Counted from the stretch's first letter, positions 1-8,114 are shown. The stretch: DNA of 64,000 nt from Arsukibacterium perlucidum DSM 18276 (GCF_000382165.1 NZ_KB907714.1:1-64000), one strand, 5' to 3'. Translations and numbers: made by a program. The notes: generated from the sequence alone by a model not told the origin.

Positions 1-222
1 ATACGCAAGGTCATTTATACCACCAACGCCATCGAATCTCTCAATGCCAGCCTGCGTCAGGTCACCAAGACCAGAAGGTCATTCCCGAATGATGATGCAG
101 TGCTGAAGTTGTTGTATCTGGCTTTACACCAGATTGCTAAAAAGTGGACAATGCCACTGCGAGATTGGAAGCCTGCCATGACGCAGTTTATGATCATGTA
201 CGGTGACCGAGTATCGTTATGA
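1..222 (+). CDS. IS256-family transposase, C-terminal part (cut by window edge)
   Basis: An open frame runs from base 1 to a TGA at 220-222 and encodes 73 residues. The segment [19 protein letters not shown] followed by a stretch on an amino-acid-starved helix and the ending YGDRVSL is the C-terminal end of IS256/MULE-type DDE transposases, including the glutamate region of the catalytic triad (NAIES). The rest of the gene lies outside the window, so it cannot be judged whether the element is intact. It marks the left part of the window as accessory DNA. Confidence 0.85.
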   Translation: MRKVIYTTNAIESLNASLRQVTKTRRSFPNDDAVLKLLYLALHQIAKKWTMPLRDWKPAMTQFMIMYGDRVSL

Positions 223-258
223 TAAACAGCCACTTACACAGAAGATTTTATAGTCTCG
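223..258. mobile_element. probable right terminus of the IS256-family element
   Basis: Just after the transposase stop the sequence CACTTACACAGAAGATTTTA has the character of IS256-group terminal inverted repeats (a TTACACA core followed by A/T-rich bases). The other end is outside the window, so neither the exact boundary nor the target-site duplication can be fixed. The limits given are approximate. Confidence 0.4.
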
Positions 259-367
259 AATATGCCCAGAATTAATCTGTAAACATTTTGCTGAGTATCC
301 AAAGTACGAGGTCGCAGTAGAAGATCGATTTCAAAAGTTCTGTGAAAAAGAACAGAACAGTAAATAG
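254..367 (+). pseudogene. 3' remnant of an unidentified gene cut by the IS element
   Basis: One frame is open from the IS edge to a TAG at 365-367 (about 37 codons) and reads like real protein, charged and aromatic (CKHFAEYPKYEVAVEDRFQK). It has no start codon of its own. The simplest reading is the tail of a gene whose front was removed or displaced by the IS. The family is not recognised and the frame is short, so chance is possible. Confidence 0.3.
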
Positions 368-404
368 TGAAGTGTATACTGTGAGATGACTTTTAGTTAG
401 CTCC

Positions 405-467
405 AGCTATTTTTCGTTTATAACCGCCGTTCAAGCATTTTCGTAGGGCGGTTATGTCTCTATAGCT
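405..467. repeat. two-step stem-loop
   Basis: ATAACCGCC (420-428) pairs with GGCGGTTAT (447-455), and outside it AGCTAT (405-410) pairs with ATAGCT (462-467). There is no T-tract on either strand, so it is not a clear intrinsic terminator. It lies just beyond the 3' end of the minus-strand gene that stops at 482. Confidence 0.45.
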
Positions 468-481
468 GTCCTTTGCTCAGT

Positions 482-1222
482 TCAGCTGAATTGGCCTATT
501 AAGCAATTTTCATCATTCATTATTTCTTCAATAAAATCAGAAATTGTAAAACCAAATCTAGCAAAATACTCCTCACCATCAATACCTGCGAAATCACAAA
601 CGGCGGCGTATAACTGCGGCAAAGTTCTACAGTCTAGTAGCGCTTTTCTGCCTTCATGATCATTGTTGTTACTCCAGTAGTCGTACGGATGACTTCTCTG
701 TACATGATCGTAAGTTGATATGCAGTCTGAAAGGCACAACTCTTCGACGGAAGCATGTTCTATCCGGTCATTAAGTTCTTCGATTAATTTCTCACTGTCG
801 CTTTTAGAGATACAGACTTTTCCAAGCCTAAAGTACCTCTCATTGGGACTCCATAATCCTCTGCCATCATCCTCATATATTGTAGATGAAAAGTAGTCAG
901 TGTCGTCCCAGTAATTAACACACAAATAACTGTCATATTGAGATGGCACATACCAAGCTGCTGACTGAAGCATCAACTTACGAAGTTTAGGGTCCGCCTC
1001 ACTATCTATGACTTTTAAAACTTGATCGATATTGAGCAGTACAGATTCTCGTTTCGACATTTCAATAAATGACTTAAAACCAATAGCTTGTGCGAATATA
1101 TTTCGCCATTCATTGAGTTTGTATTTGGTCTTGTCACGCAAGGGACTGATGAATTTAGCGTCGATATCTTTTGGAGCTAAAATTAACATTTTGGGATATA
1201 CAAGCATAAAAATTAATTCCAT
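482..1222 (-). CDS. hypothetical protein, family not recognised
   Basis: A 246-residue soluble protein if started at the ATG at 1222. The frame stays open to a TTG at 1276, but no ribosome binding site favours either start. Visible features are a lysine/arginine-rich N-terminal part (APKDIDAKF, KTKYKLNEW), a very acidic aromatic middle (VNYWDDTDYFSSTIYEDD), and a C-terminal GIDGEEYFARFGFTISDFI segment. No signal peptide or membrane segment is seen. It lies between the IS remnant and an empty stretch, so there is no operon context to suggest a role. Composition looks coding; function is unknown. Confidence 0.6.
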   Translation of the reverse strand: MELIFMLVYPKMLILAPKDIDAKFISPLRDKTKYKLNEWRNIFAQAIGFKSFIEMSKRESVLLNIDQVLKVIDSEADPKLRKLMLQSAAWYVPSQYDSYLCVNYWDDTDYFSSTIYEDDGRGLWSPNERYFRLGKVCISKSDSEKLIEELNDRIEHASVEELCLSDCISTYDHVQRSHPYDYWSNNNDHEGRKALLDCRTLPQLYAAVCDFAGIDGEEYFARFGFTISDFIEEIMNDENCLIGQFS

Positions 1223-1276
1223 GTTTAAGTCAGTCTTTTGGGCGCTGATAGCATAATGTCTGACACTAAGAATCAA

Positions 1277-1590
1277 TTATGGCTGTATGTTGAGAGATTG
1301 GTATGTGGGTTTACCGCGCCCGCGATAGGCCACCGCCTTATTCGTATAGTAATTATTATGGTAGTAAAGTCAAGCCATATCCCATAAAGACAATTGATGA
1401 TGCTTAAGGCCATGTTAGTGGTGACTGTTTTATCTGAGAAAACGGTATCTACGAGATTGATGAAGTAGGCATTTTGACTTGTTTTAATCTTGGTGTGCGA
1501 TCAATGCTGGAAATCCGGATTTGTATTAATGATCCCCTACTCGAACAATGGACTGCCACAATTATCGTCAATTTGAGCAATATCCTCTGA
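1277..1590. other. gene-poor stretch of the accessory region
   Basis: No credible intact gene is seen between the hypothetical gene and the phosphoesterase. One plus-strand frame from an ATG near 1302 shows protein-like stretches broken by in-frame stops (TAA, then TGA, then TGA) and leads into the CcdB-like remnant at 1591. It may therefore be decayed coding DNA. The pieces are too short to identify. Confidence 0.35.
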
Positions 1591-1689
1591 GATTACCCCA
1601 TCATCTTTATAAACTTGCAGGATTCAGTTATGACTAACCTGGATTCATCGCTTGTGGTGCCTAAGGGTTCAAGTTTCTTACCTTGCTAA
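1591..1689 (+). pseudogene. CcdB-like toxin remnant (N-terminal piece)
   Basis: This frame reads YPIIFINLQDSVMTNLDSS followed by LVVP. From memory it lines up with the N-terminal strand of CcdB-family gyrase toxins (pattern YPYFVDVQSDLLDNLNTRLV), with roughly nine identities in 23 positions plus conservative changes. It is preceded directly by a TGA and ends at a TAA after only 33 codons, so it cannot encode a functional toxin of about 100 residues. No CcdA antitoxin is visible. It is best read as debris of a toxin-antitoxin cassette, which fits the mobile context. Confidence 0.4.
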
Positions 1690-1734
1690 CAAATTAAGTG
1701 GTCCAGAGAGAATAAGTTTTTCTAACTCTGCAAT

Positions 1735-2493
1735 TTAACTATTTGCGACCATCACTACCGCGCCGGCATTAAAATCGGGGTTAATGGCATGGCCGGCGTA
1801 TCCTCGCGGATTGCACACAACCCGACAACCATGAACATAATAATCTGCATTGGAATGAATATGTCCGTGCACCCAAAGTGCAATATTATGGCGCCGCATA
1901 GTGGCTTCGAGGTCTGAAACGTAGGCGCCAATAATCGGATTAGATTGCTCACCATCAGGTACAGATTTTATGGAGGGAGCATGGTGACTTACCACAACGT
2001 TGGTAGCGACCGTTGACTGCGCCAAAGAGTTTTCAAGCCAATTCAGTGACTGTTTATGAATTGCCGCTATGTCTTGCGGACGAATTTTAGAATAATTGGG
2101 CGCGCGTTTAATTTTCTTGAAATCGTTCATCCGTTGCTGGCATTCAAAGCCTGTTAGCCGGGCGTCTCCAAAAATCTCAAAGTCGGTCCATAACGTCGCG
2201 CCATGGAATCGCACACCATCAATGTCTACGAACTGGTTTTCTAAAAAGTATACTGACGAGCCGGCTAATACCTCACGTATTTTCCCCTGTAAAACAGGGT
2301 AGGTCTGTTTGTAATATTCATGATTACCCAATACGTAAATTACGGGAATATCGAAATTTTGCGCGAGCAGCCATTCAGCGCCTTTGGTACCGGTGTGCAG
2401 ATCACCGGCAACAACCAGCACATCTGCATCTATCCTAGGCACCTCAAAATCACCGAACTCAAGATGGATATCACTCAAAAACTGCAGCTTCAT
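1735..2493 (-). CDS. calcineurin-like metallophosphoesterase
   Basis: This 252-residue protein has all five metallophosphatase motifs in order: SDIHLEF (D-x-H), GDLHTG (GD), GNHEYY (GNH[DE]), VSHHAPS, and HGHIHSN (GH-x-H). It should be an intact two-metal phosphoesterase acting in the cytoplasm; the substrate cannot be told from sequence. The ATG at 2493 is preferred over the longer frame to 2529 because the protein then opens with the canonical MKLQFLSDIHLEF and a GTGAG ribosome binding site precedes it. It is divergent from the XRE regulator gene, and the shared upstream region holds two copies of a CTAAG-N5-CTTAG repeat. Confidence 0.85.
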   Translation of the reverse strand: MKLQFLSDIHLEFGDFEVPRIDADVLVVAGDLHTGTKGAEWLLAQNFDIPVIYVLGNHEYYKQTYPVLQGKIREVLAGSSVYFLENQFVDIDGVRFHGATLWTDFEIFGDARLTGFECQQRMNDFKKIKRAPNYSKIRPQDIAAIHKQSLNWLENSLAQSTVATNVVVSHHAPSIKSVPDGEQSNPIIGAYVSDLEATMRRHNIALWVHGHIHSNADYYVHGCRVVCNPRGYAGHAINPDFNAGAVVMVANS

Positions 2494-2553
2494 TTTGCTC
2501 ACTATATAAAGTTGGCGTAACCGTTTCATACTACCGGTATTTACCCAGTGAAT

Positions 2554-2568
2554 CTAAGGATTACTTAA
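2554..2568. promoter_or_regulatory. putative operator copy 1 (CTAAG-N5-CTTAA)
   Basis: This inverted repeat matches 9 of 10 half-site bases. It lies between the divergent phosphoesterase and XRE genes, 33 bp centre to centre (about three helical turns) from copy 2. The likely binder is the adjacent XRE protein, by inference. Confidence 0.4.
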
Positions 2569-2586
2569 TAAAGCGTGGCGCGCTTT

Positions 2587-2601
2587 CTAAGAGAATCTTA
2601 G
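2587..2601. promoter_or_regulatory. putative operator copy 2 (CTAAG-N5-CTTAG)
   Basis: A perfect 5-5-5 inverted repeat 25 bp upstream of the XRE start codon. The same perfect repeat recurs at 3541-3555 between the exonuclease and protease genes and was not noticed elsewhere in the window. Position and symmetry fit an autoregulatory site for the helix-turn-helix protein. Confidence 0.45.
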
Positions 2602-2623
2602 GCACCGATTTAGCTTTGGTGCC
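2601..2623 (+). repeat. hairpin immediately before the XRE start codon
   Basis: GGCACC (2601-2606) pairs with GGTGCC (2618-2623), ending three bases before the ATG at 2627. No Shine-Dalgarno sequence is visible in this interval. The hairpin could limit translation, or the DNA repeat could be a further protein site. Confidence 0.35.
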
Positions 2624-2626
2624 AAC

Positions 2627-2893
2627 ATGTCTGACAAATCCGTTCTGCCGTTACCTAAACGCCTGAAAGCTGCAAGATTGGCTGCAAAGCTTACGCAGGA
2701 AAGTTTAGGCATCGCTGCTGGCCTGGATGAGCATGTAGCCAGTGCCCGAATGAGTCAGTATGAAAATGGGGTTCATACACCGGACTACAATTTTGTGCAC
2801 AAACTGGCAAAAATATTAAAGATACCCACAGCGTATTTCTACTGCGAAGAGGATGATCTGGCCGAGATTATTGCAGCACACGGCAGCAACTAA
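2627..2893 (+). CDS. XRE-family helix-turn-helix regulator
   Basis: A complete small regulator of 88 residues. A Cro/C1-type HTH spans about residues 10-70 (LPKRLKAARLAAKLTQESLG, then ARMSQYENGVHTPD as turn and recognition helix), followed by LAKILKIPTAYFY and an acidic tail (CEEDDLAEIIAAHGSN). Single-domain proteins of this size usually act as dimers that repress their own and neighbouring genes. It is flanked by a divergent phosphoesterase and a convergent exonuclease, and CTAAG-N5-CTTAG repeats lie in its upstream region. No Shine-Dalgarno is seen before the ATG, so the start is less certain, although the HTH begins soon after it. Confidence 0.8.
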   Translation: MSDKSVLPLPKRLKAARLAAKLTQESLGIAAGLDEHVASARMSQYENGVHTPDYNFVHKLAKILKIPTAYFYCEEDDLAEIIAAHGSN

Positions 2894-2918
2894 ACTAATT
2901 AACTAGCGGCGGATAACA

Positions 2919-3488
2919 TCAACTCATTCGATTATTTAGTGTGTAATTGAAAAGCCGTGCCAAATTTGCTGCGTCCGATACGGCAGAATGTTGCCGGCCT
3001 TCCAAGGTAATACCACAAATTTGCAATGCTGTTTTCAGACCAACCCGTTTAATTTTTCGTTGTTTGCAAAACTCCTTTTTGAAGTTCTGATACTCAAAGC
3101 CACTAAGAGGATACGCGATGTCAGCCGCTGTGCACTCTGTTGCCAGAATATCCCTGTCACCTTGGCCCCAGGAAATAATCAGCTCAGGTTTACTATCACT
3201 AATAAATTGCCCAAAGGTTGCGGCAACATGCTGGATGGTCGGTGCGTCAGCCAGCTGCTTCTTCGTGATGCCCGTTAGCTCACTGCAAAATTGAGTCAGT
3301 TCATAGTCTGACATAGGCTGCACATAGCTTTGAAATTCGTCGATGATTTTTCCCCCACCACAAAGAACGGCGCCAACTTCAATGATTTGATGTGGGTATT
3401 CCGGCACGTCGCGCTCGCAGGTTAACTCCAGGTCAAAGGCTATAAATCTCAAATGCGTTTCCAATAATAGAGGAACGTTAATCATCAT
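2919..3488 (-). CDS. DEDDh-type 3'-5' exonuclease
   Basis: This 189-residue protein has the DnaQ/RNase T-like exonuclease fold by motif. FDLELT supplies the Exo I D-x-E, WGQGDRDIL supplies the Exo II aspartate, and QHSAVSDAAN supplies the Exo III histidine and aspartate. The segment between Exo I and II (HQIIEVGAVL and SELTGITKKQL) resembles the ERI-1/KapD exonuclease group, which act on RNA or DNA 3' ends. It has no polymerase or other domain. Start is at one of two adjacent ATGs (3488 or 3485). It is convergent with the XRE gene and divergent from the metalloprotease, with a CTAAG-N5-CTTAG repeat in between. Cellular substrate unknown. Confidence 0.8.
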   Translation of the reverse strand: MMINVPLLLETHLRFIAFDLELTCERDVPEYPHQIIEVGAVLCGGGKIIDEFQSYVQPMSDYELTQFCSELTGITKKQLADAPTIQHVAATFGQFISDSKPELIISWGQGDRDILATECTAADIAYPLSGFEYQNFKKEFCKQRKIKRVGLKTALQICGITLEGRQHSAVSDAANLARLFNYTLNNRMS

Positions 3489-3540
3489 GAGCCATCATTA
3501 AGAATTAGCTCTTTTTCGGGAAATTTTACTTGCTTATATT

Positions 3541-3555
3541 CTAAGTATTCCTTAG
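3541..3555. promoter_or_regulatory. putative operator copy 3 (CTAAG-N5-CTTAG)
   Basis: A perfect copy of the repeat found twice upstream of the XRE gene. Here it lies in the divergent interval between the exonuclease (starting at 3488) and the metalloprotease (starting at 3702), placed to control both. Confidence 0.45.
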
Positions 3556-3701
3556 ATTTGTGCAATGGCAAGTCGGTTGAAAAACTGTACACGCAAAGCT
3601 ATGGGCCTAACGGTAGTAAACCTATGGTTGCCAGGCTGCACCCCGCAAGTAATTCGTGCATCCGCTTTGCTTCATTTTTTAAATTTAGCGGAATGTTGAA
3701 T

Positions 3702-5579
3702 ATGCACAATTTTAAATTAACTGCCTTAGCAGCGGCTACTCTGGCGATAACCTCAGCCACTGTTTTTGCACAAACCCATCAACATTCGGCCAGTTGCGGA
3801 CACGATGAACTTAACAGTCCTGTGCTCCAGCAAATCGGCCAAAGTCGGTTTAATGGTGCATTTGCAAAAAAAGCGGCGCCTTTTGCTGATGGCGCTGTGC
3901 GAACCATGAACTTTTCGGCTTCATCAGATAGCTTTATTGATGTGATTGTTTACGTACATCCGTCATACATTGATGATTTATCAACGCCAATTCGATTTGA
4001 TGAAAATAATAAGCCTATCGAAAACGGTGCGCAGTTTATGCACGACCGCGTACAAGATCAGTTCGATAAACTGAATGCTGCTATGGAAATAAACAATGTA
4101 AATGCTCGCTATCGCGTTGCATACGTGCATATTTTAGACGTTCAGCTTCCCGAGCTTGGCAATACTGATGCCCTTTATGATGAATTCGGTGAAATTGCAC
4201 AATGCACTACCGGTGACTGGTTAGATTTTGCGCCAGAGTTCTGTAATACGCCGGTCTATCAAGCTGCTTTTGATTTGTATAGCCGAAGTGGTGTTGATAC
4301 GTTTCACTATTTACGCTCTGCGCGTGCTAATGGATCGGGCATCGTAGGTTTGAGTGGTTTCTTCTCTGGTTCAGCTACCTACGACGATTACGCTGCAAAT
4401 GTCTCTGGCATGGTTGCAAATGGTGATGGTCAAGAGATCATTGAGAAGTATTTGAAGCAGTACGGTAGCGTTACAATTCACGAAGTTGGTCATGTTTTAG
4501 GTGCAAACCACCCTGATGAAGATTTTGATGGAAAAGGTCATCAGGCGCATTTTTGTGGTGAGCTATCGCCGGGTTCAAGTTTAAAGAAACGGACTGTGAT
4601 GGCATCTGGTGAAACGCACTTATTCTTCTCTGATCCAGAAGTTGTAGTTCAAGGTGACGCTTGCGGCATTGCTGGTGTAGCTGATAACTCAGATGCCGTT
4701 CGTAGCAACGCACCACTTTTGGCCGCAGTTGCTGATAAGCCTGTGGTAAGCACTAACTTTGAATTCACTCAGAGCAGCATGGTAGTTGATTCAGGCTCAG
4801 GCAAGCATACTTTCCAGTTGCAACGGCTTGGTGATTTGTCTCAGCCGGTATCAGTCAATTTAATGGCTGTTGACAATACAGCTTGGGAACTACGTGATTT
4901 CCACTTTGGCTGGCAGGAAGTTTTGTTCGCCGCTGATCAGGCTTATGCTGATGTTGAGTTTACAGCGCTTGAACGTGAGGGTAAGCACCCTAATACCCAG
5001 TTTGCTGTAAAAATGATGTATGCCACTGCTGGAAACCTTTCAACTGAACAGATACAGGTCAACATTCAATCTACTAATCCGCCCATGATTGGTAGTGTCT
5101 CACTCGCGCAAAGCACTAACTCTGTGATGGAAAATGCCGGCACAGTGACTTTAACCATTAATCGCACTAACGGTGTTGATGGTGAAGCTGTGGTATCCGT
5201 TAAAACCCGCAACCAAACGGCGATTGCCGGTACTGACTACACCGCTGTGGATACCCAGTTGACTCTTGCCGATGGTCAGGAGTCAGCCACGGTAATGGTT
5301 AATATTATCAATAACAGCACCTATCAGGGCTCACGGACCTTTGCATTAGATATTGTCCCCACAACCGAGGGGTTAACCGCTGGTACTACAACGGCCACTA
5401 TTACCATTACTGACGATGAAGTGCCACCAAGCACGGGAGGCGGTTCTGGTGGTGCAGGCGGTGGTTCAGATACTGGTGAAAGCAGTGGTGGTTCATTCAG
5501 CTTTATTACCGCTCTGTTTGGCGTAATGCTGCTAATGCGGCGCAAGTTTACTAATCAATTCCACAACGAAAGGAAGTAA
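3702..5579 (+). CDS. secreted metzincin-type zinc metalloprotease with Calx-beta domain and GlyGly-CTERM-like tail
   Basis: A 625-residue exported protease. The ATG at 3702 follows AGCGGA by nine bases and opens a signal peptide (MHNFKLTALAAATLAITSA, cleavage near VFAQ). The open frame upstream to 3558 reads as non-protein. The zinc site HEVGHVLGANHPD begins near residue 260 (HExxHxxGxxH) with a probable Met-turn RTVMASG downstream, so it is a metzincin. A Calx-beta-like domain follows (SVMENAGTVTLTINRTNGVD through ATITITDDE). The end is a Gly/Ser linker, a hydrophobic stretch (SFITALFGVMLLM) and RRKF, the layout of rhombosortase-processed GlyGly-CTERM proteins. The next gene's ribosome site overlaps this gene's end. 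Substrate unknown. Confidence 0.8.
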   Translation: MHNFKLTALAAATLAITSATVFAQTHQHSASCGHDELNSPVLQQIGQSRFNGAFAKKAAPFADGAVRTMNFSASSDSFIDVIVYVHPSYIDDLSTPIRFDENNKPIENGAQFMHDRVQDQFDKLNAAMEINNVNARYRVAYVHILDVQLPELGNTDALYDEFGEIAQCTTGDWLDFAPEFCNTPVYQAAFDLYSRSGVDTFHYLRSARANGSGIVGLSGFFSGSATYDDYAANVSGMVANGDGQEIIEKYLKQYGSVTIHEVGHVLGANHPDEDFDGKGHQAHFCGELSPGSSLKKRTVMASGETHLFFSDPEVVVQGDACGIAGVADNSDAVRSNAPLLAAVADKPVVSTNFEFTQSSMVVDSGSGKHTFQLQRLGDLSQPVSVNLMAVDNTAWELRDFHFGWQEVLFAADQAYADVEFTALEREGKHPNTQFAVKMMYATAGNLSTEQIQVNIQSTNPPMIGSVSLAQSTNSVMENAGTVTLTINRTNGVDGEAVVSVKTRNQTAIAGTDYTAVDTQLTLADGQESATVMVNIINNSTYQGSRTFALDIVPTTEGLTAGTTTATITITDDEVPPSTGGGSGGAGGGSDTGESSGGSFSFITALFGVMLLMRRKFTNQFHNERK

Positions 5580-5582
5580 AAA

Positions 5583-6263
5583 ATGGAAGGTACCGTTCTT
5601 CACTATGATGACACAACAAAAACAGGCATTATCAAAAATGATAGTGGCGACAGATATGATTTCGGCAGTGCTGACTGGAAATCGGGTGGTAATCCCCGTA
5701 TTGGCGATAAGGTAGATTTTGTAGCAAGCGATAAAGTTGCTTCTGACATATTTATCATAAAAAGTACTGTTCAACTTAACATGGGGAACGTGACCGACAA
5801 ACTTGCCGGTTTTCAAAGCTCAGATGTCGGGCAGAAAATTAGCGCGCTGTTTACTCATGGCGTGCACAATAAACTCGGCTTTTTCGCATCACTGGCAGTT
5901 TTAATATCACTGTTTTTTTCTGTGGTTGAGGTTCCTCTTTACGGCTCAGTCAGCCTTATTGCTGGTGCAACTGGCAAATTGACGTTCCTTCTGCTTATCG
6001 TATTGGCAATCCTCTTTTATGGTGGAGCAACAAAGCTCTACACCCGTGTTTTAGCCGGCGTTGCCCTTACACTGCTATTTTTACAGTACTACAATATGGT
6101 TTCTGATCTTATGGAGCTATTTCGCTATGGCCGGGTCGGTAGAAATACCCCGAATATATTTGCGCTATTTCAGTTTGGTGCACTGATTAACATCATCGCC
6201 AGTGTGGTTCTGTTTGTAGCCGCATTTTTCAGACCATACCGTAATAACGAGCACTCACTCTGA
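5583..6263 (+). CDS. membrane protein with N-terminal cold-shock-like domain
   Basis: This 226-residue protein has two parts. Residues 1-65 (MEGTVLHYDDTTKTGIIKND, then GDRYDF, IGDKVDFVAS) resemble the OB-fold of cold-shock proteins, although the aromatic RNA-binding motifs are poorly kept. From about residue 90 there are four hydrophobic segments (LGFFASLAVLISLFF, FLLLIVLAILFYGG, VLAGVALTLLFL, LINIIASVVLFVAAFF), giving an inner-membrane protein with a cytoplasmic N-terminal domain. It follows the protease by 3 bases, with an AAGGAAG ribosome site inside the protease 3' end, so the pair is likely co-transcribed and coupled. Function is not known. Confidence 0.65.
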   Translation: MEGTVLHYDDTTKTGIIKNDSGDRYDFGSADWKSGGNPRIGDKVDFVASDKVASDIFIIKSTVQLNMGNVTDKLAGFQSSDVGQKISALFTHGVHNKLGFFASLAVLISLFFSVVEVPLYGSVSLIAGATGKLTFLLLIVLAILFYGGATKLYTRVLAGVALTLLFLQYYNMVSDLMELFRYGRVGRNTPNIFALFQFGALINIIASVVLFVAAFFRPYRNNEHSL

Positions 6264-6314
6264 TTTAGAGGCTGCTATCTATTAATGACGGTGTCATTGA
6301 GGTTTTGGCAGAAT

Positions 6315-6500
6315 TTATTTCTGCCAATCTTTACCTGCTTGCAGCTGAACCCATTGCTCAATATCGCGTAGATACCACCTAACGGTTTTCGGCCCCAATC
6401 TAATTGGTTTCGGAGCATCGGGCTGCTCTTGGATTTTATACCAATGTGATTTGCTAACCAGCAATATTTTCAACACGTCGACTAATTTTAATAACTGCAT
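6315..6500 (-). CDS. AlpA-family excisionase/regulator
   Basis: A 61-residue protein of the AlpA type found in P4-like islands and cryptic prophages. The winged-helix DNA-binding pattern is VLKILLVSKSHWYKI with PIRLGPKTVRWYLRDIEQW after it. AlpA proteins activate the island integrase gene or act as excisionases. It lies on the same strand as the integrase at 6707-7948 but downstream of it, with 206 bases between them in which nothing else is seen. The association with the integrase is by context. Confidence 0.75.
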   Translation of the reverse strand: MQLLKLVDVLKILLVSKSHWYKIQEQPDAPKPIRLGPKTVRWYLRDIEQWVQLQAGKDWQK

Positions 6501-6706
6501 TTTGATACCCCCATATTATGTTGAAATCATTTTCGGTGATGGTGAATTCAGTCGCAATGATGAAATTAGCCAATTCAATTTGTTGGTATTTTGGTAAAAT
6601 CTTCTAATACAGAAAACCCTTTAAAAACAATTATTTAATTTTAGTATTCCTTTCGGCTTAAGAGGTTGGCCGGCGGCAGAGTCATTAAATTTGCGGTTAA
6701 TACTTG

Positions 6707-7948
6707 TCAGTTAGCCCGGCTCAGTAACGCAGAGGCATGGACAGTGCTTAGATTGCCATTGGCAGCGGTTTCAATATGATCGCTCCACCAATCCATCATG
6801 GTTCTACGATGGGCCAGATATTCTGCGTTGTTATAAATACGCCGGATATAATCGTCATCGCCATGGGCGAGTGACGTTTCAATCCAATCCCGATTAAATG
6901 AATTTTCGTTGAGCACCGTACTGGCAAGCGCACGCAATCCATGTGCTACGAGTTTGTTTTTATAGCCAATTTTTCGTAATGCATTATTAACTGTCTGTCG
7001 GTTCAGGTGTAGGTTTTTCCGATAAAACGATGGGAAAATATAATCACCGCTGCTAAATTCTCGCATTACACTGAGTATGGCTAAGCACTGTTTAGATAGC
7101 GGTACCTGATGTGGCCGGTCCATTTTCATTAATTCGGCCGGAATATTCCAAATTGAATTGGCAAAATCGATGTCCTGCCAACGTGCCGTAACTGCTTCGC
7201 CAGGGCGTACCATAGTATGTAATTGAAATTCAAATACGCAGCGGGTTGCCAGCGCAAGATCGCTCGAATAAAGCCGTTGCATTAGTAACGGCAACTCTTG
7301 TGGTTTGATCGTTTTCATCCTCGTGCTGGTAGGGCTGATAAAAGCCTCTTTTATGCCACCTAACCGATTGTGTTCCAGTTGACCTGTATTCTGAGTCCAC
7401 ACCATCAGCTCATTAATACGCTGACAAAGCCTGGAAAGGGTCTCCAGTTTACCTGCTTTCTCCAACGGTCTTAACACCTCTATGATTTGCATTGGTGTGA
7501 TTTCCGTAATAGGCAGATGGCCTATGGTAGGCAGCAAATGATTTTCGAAGGACCGGCGAAAGTTGGACGCATATTTCTGACTGAGTTTGCTAGATTTTAC
7601 CTGGAACCACTGTTCAAACATTGAATTAAGGGTGCTGTTAGCAGCTTTTACTGCGCTGAACTTCAGTTGTTCTAGCCAGCGCTGTGGGTCCGTGCCTGCT
7701 GCCAGCAACTGCCGGTATTGTTGCCGGCGCTCCCGGGCCTCAGCCAATCCCATCGATGGATAACTACCCAATTTGATATTATTGTGAGTCTTCAGATAGG
7801 GCCTCATATAGCGAAAGATCCAGTTCTTGCTGCCACTGGGAAGAACTCGTAGTTGCAGACCACTACCATCATATAGAGTGATGTCTTTCAAAGCAGGTTT
7901 GCAAGCCCGTATGGTTAAGTCGCTTAAAGGAGGGATTTTTTTCGGCAC
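6707..7948 (-). CDS. tyrosine recombinase/integrase, P4 type (copy 1)
   Basis: A 413-residue integrase. The N-terminal DUF4102-like arm-binding domain includes DGSGLQLRVLPSGSKNWIFR and KLGSYPSMGLAEAR. A SAM-like core-binding domain lies around residues 95-190. The catalytic domain has TMVRPGEAVTARW (first Arg), a PHQVPLS strand, HGLRALAST (H-x-x-R), LAHGDD (His) and the nucleophile Tyr in RRIYNNAEY. All catalytic residues are present, so it should be active. It is clearly paralogous to the integrase at 8688-9929, suggesting two elements stacked at one tRNA site. The upstream interval to 8310 holds the folded element at 8115-8200. Confidence 0.9.
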   Translation of the reverse strand: MPKKIPPLSDLTIRACKPALKDITLYDGSGLQLRVLPSGSKNWIFRYMRPYLKTHNNIKLGSYPSMGLAEARERRQQYRQLLAAGTDPQRWLEQLKFSAVKAANSTLNSMFEQWFQVKSSKLSQKYASNFRRSFENHLLPTIGHLPITEITPMQIIEVLRPLEKAGKLETLSRLCQRINELMVWTQNTGQLEHNRLGGIKEAFISPTSTRMKTIKPQELPLLMQRLYSSDLALATRCVFEFQLHTMVRPGEAVTARWQDIDFANSIWNIPAELMKMDRPHQVPLSKQCLAILSVMREFSSGDYIFPSFYRKNLHLNRQTVNNALRKIGYKNKLVAHGLRALASTVLNENSFNRDWIETSLAHGDDDYIRRIYNNAEYLAHRRTMMDWWSDHIETAANGNLSTVHASALLSRAN

Positions 7949-8114
7949 TACATTTCACCAATTTTTTGCAAAAATTAAATTCAATTGAAAGTTATTTTGC
8001 GGTGAGTGAAGTGACACCTGCAACTGTGAAATCAATTGAATTTATAAGCCGGCGGCAAGGGCTGACGAGAATAGTAGGCAAAAGAATGGTGGCTATTTTT
8101 TCGTGTTAAAAATC

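Noticed and set aside
420-455. Integron attC-like stem (ATAACCGCC ... GGCGGTTAT)
   Set aside because: The right half would need GTTRRRY, but the bases after GTT are ATG, and no cassette array or integron integrase is seen.
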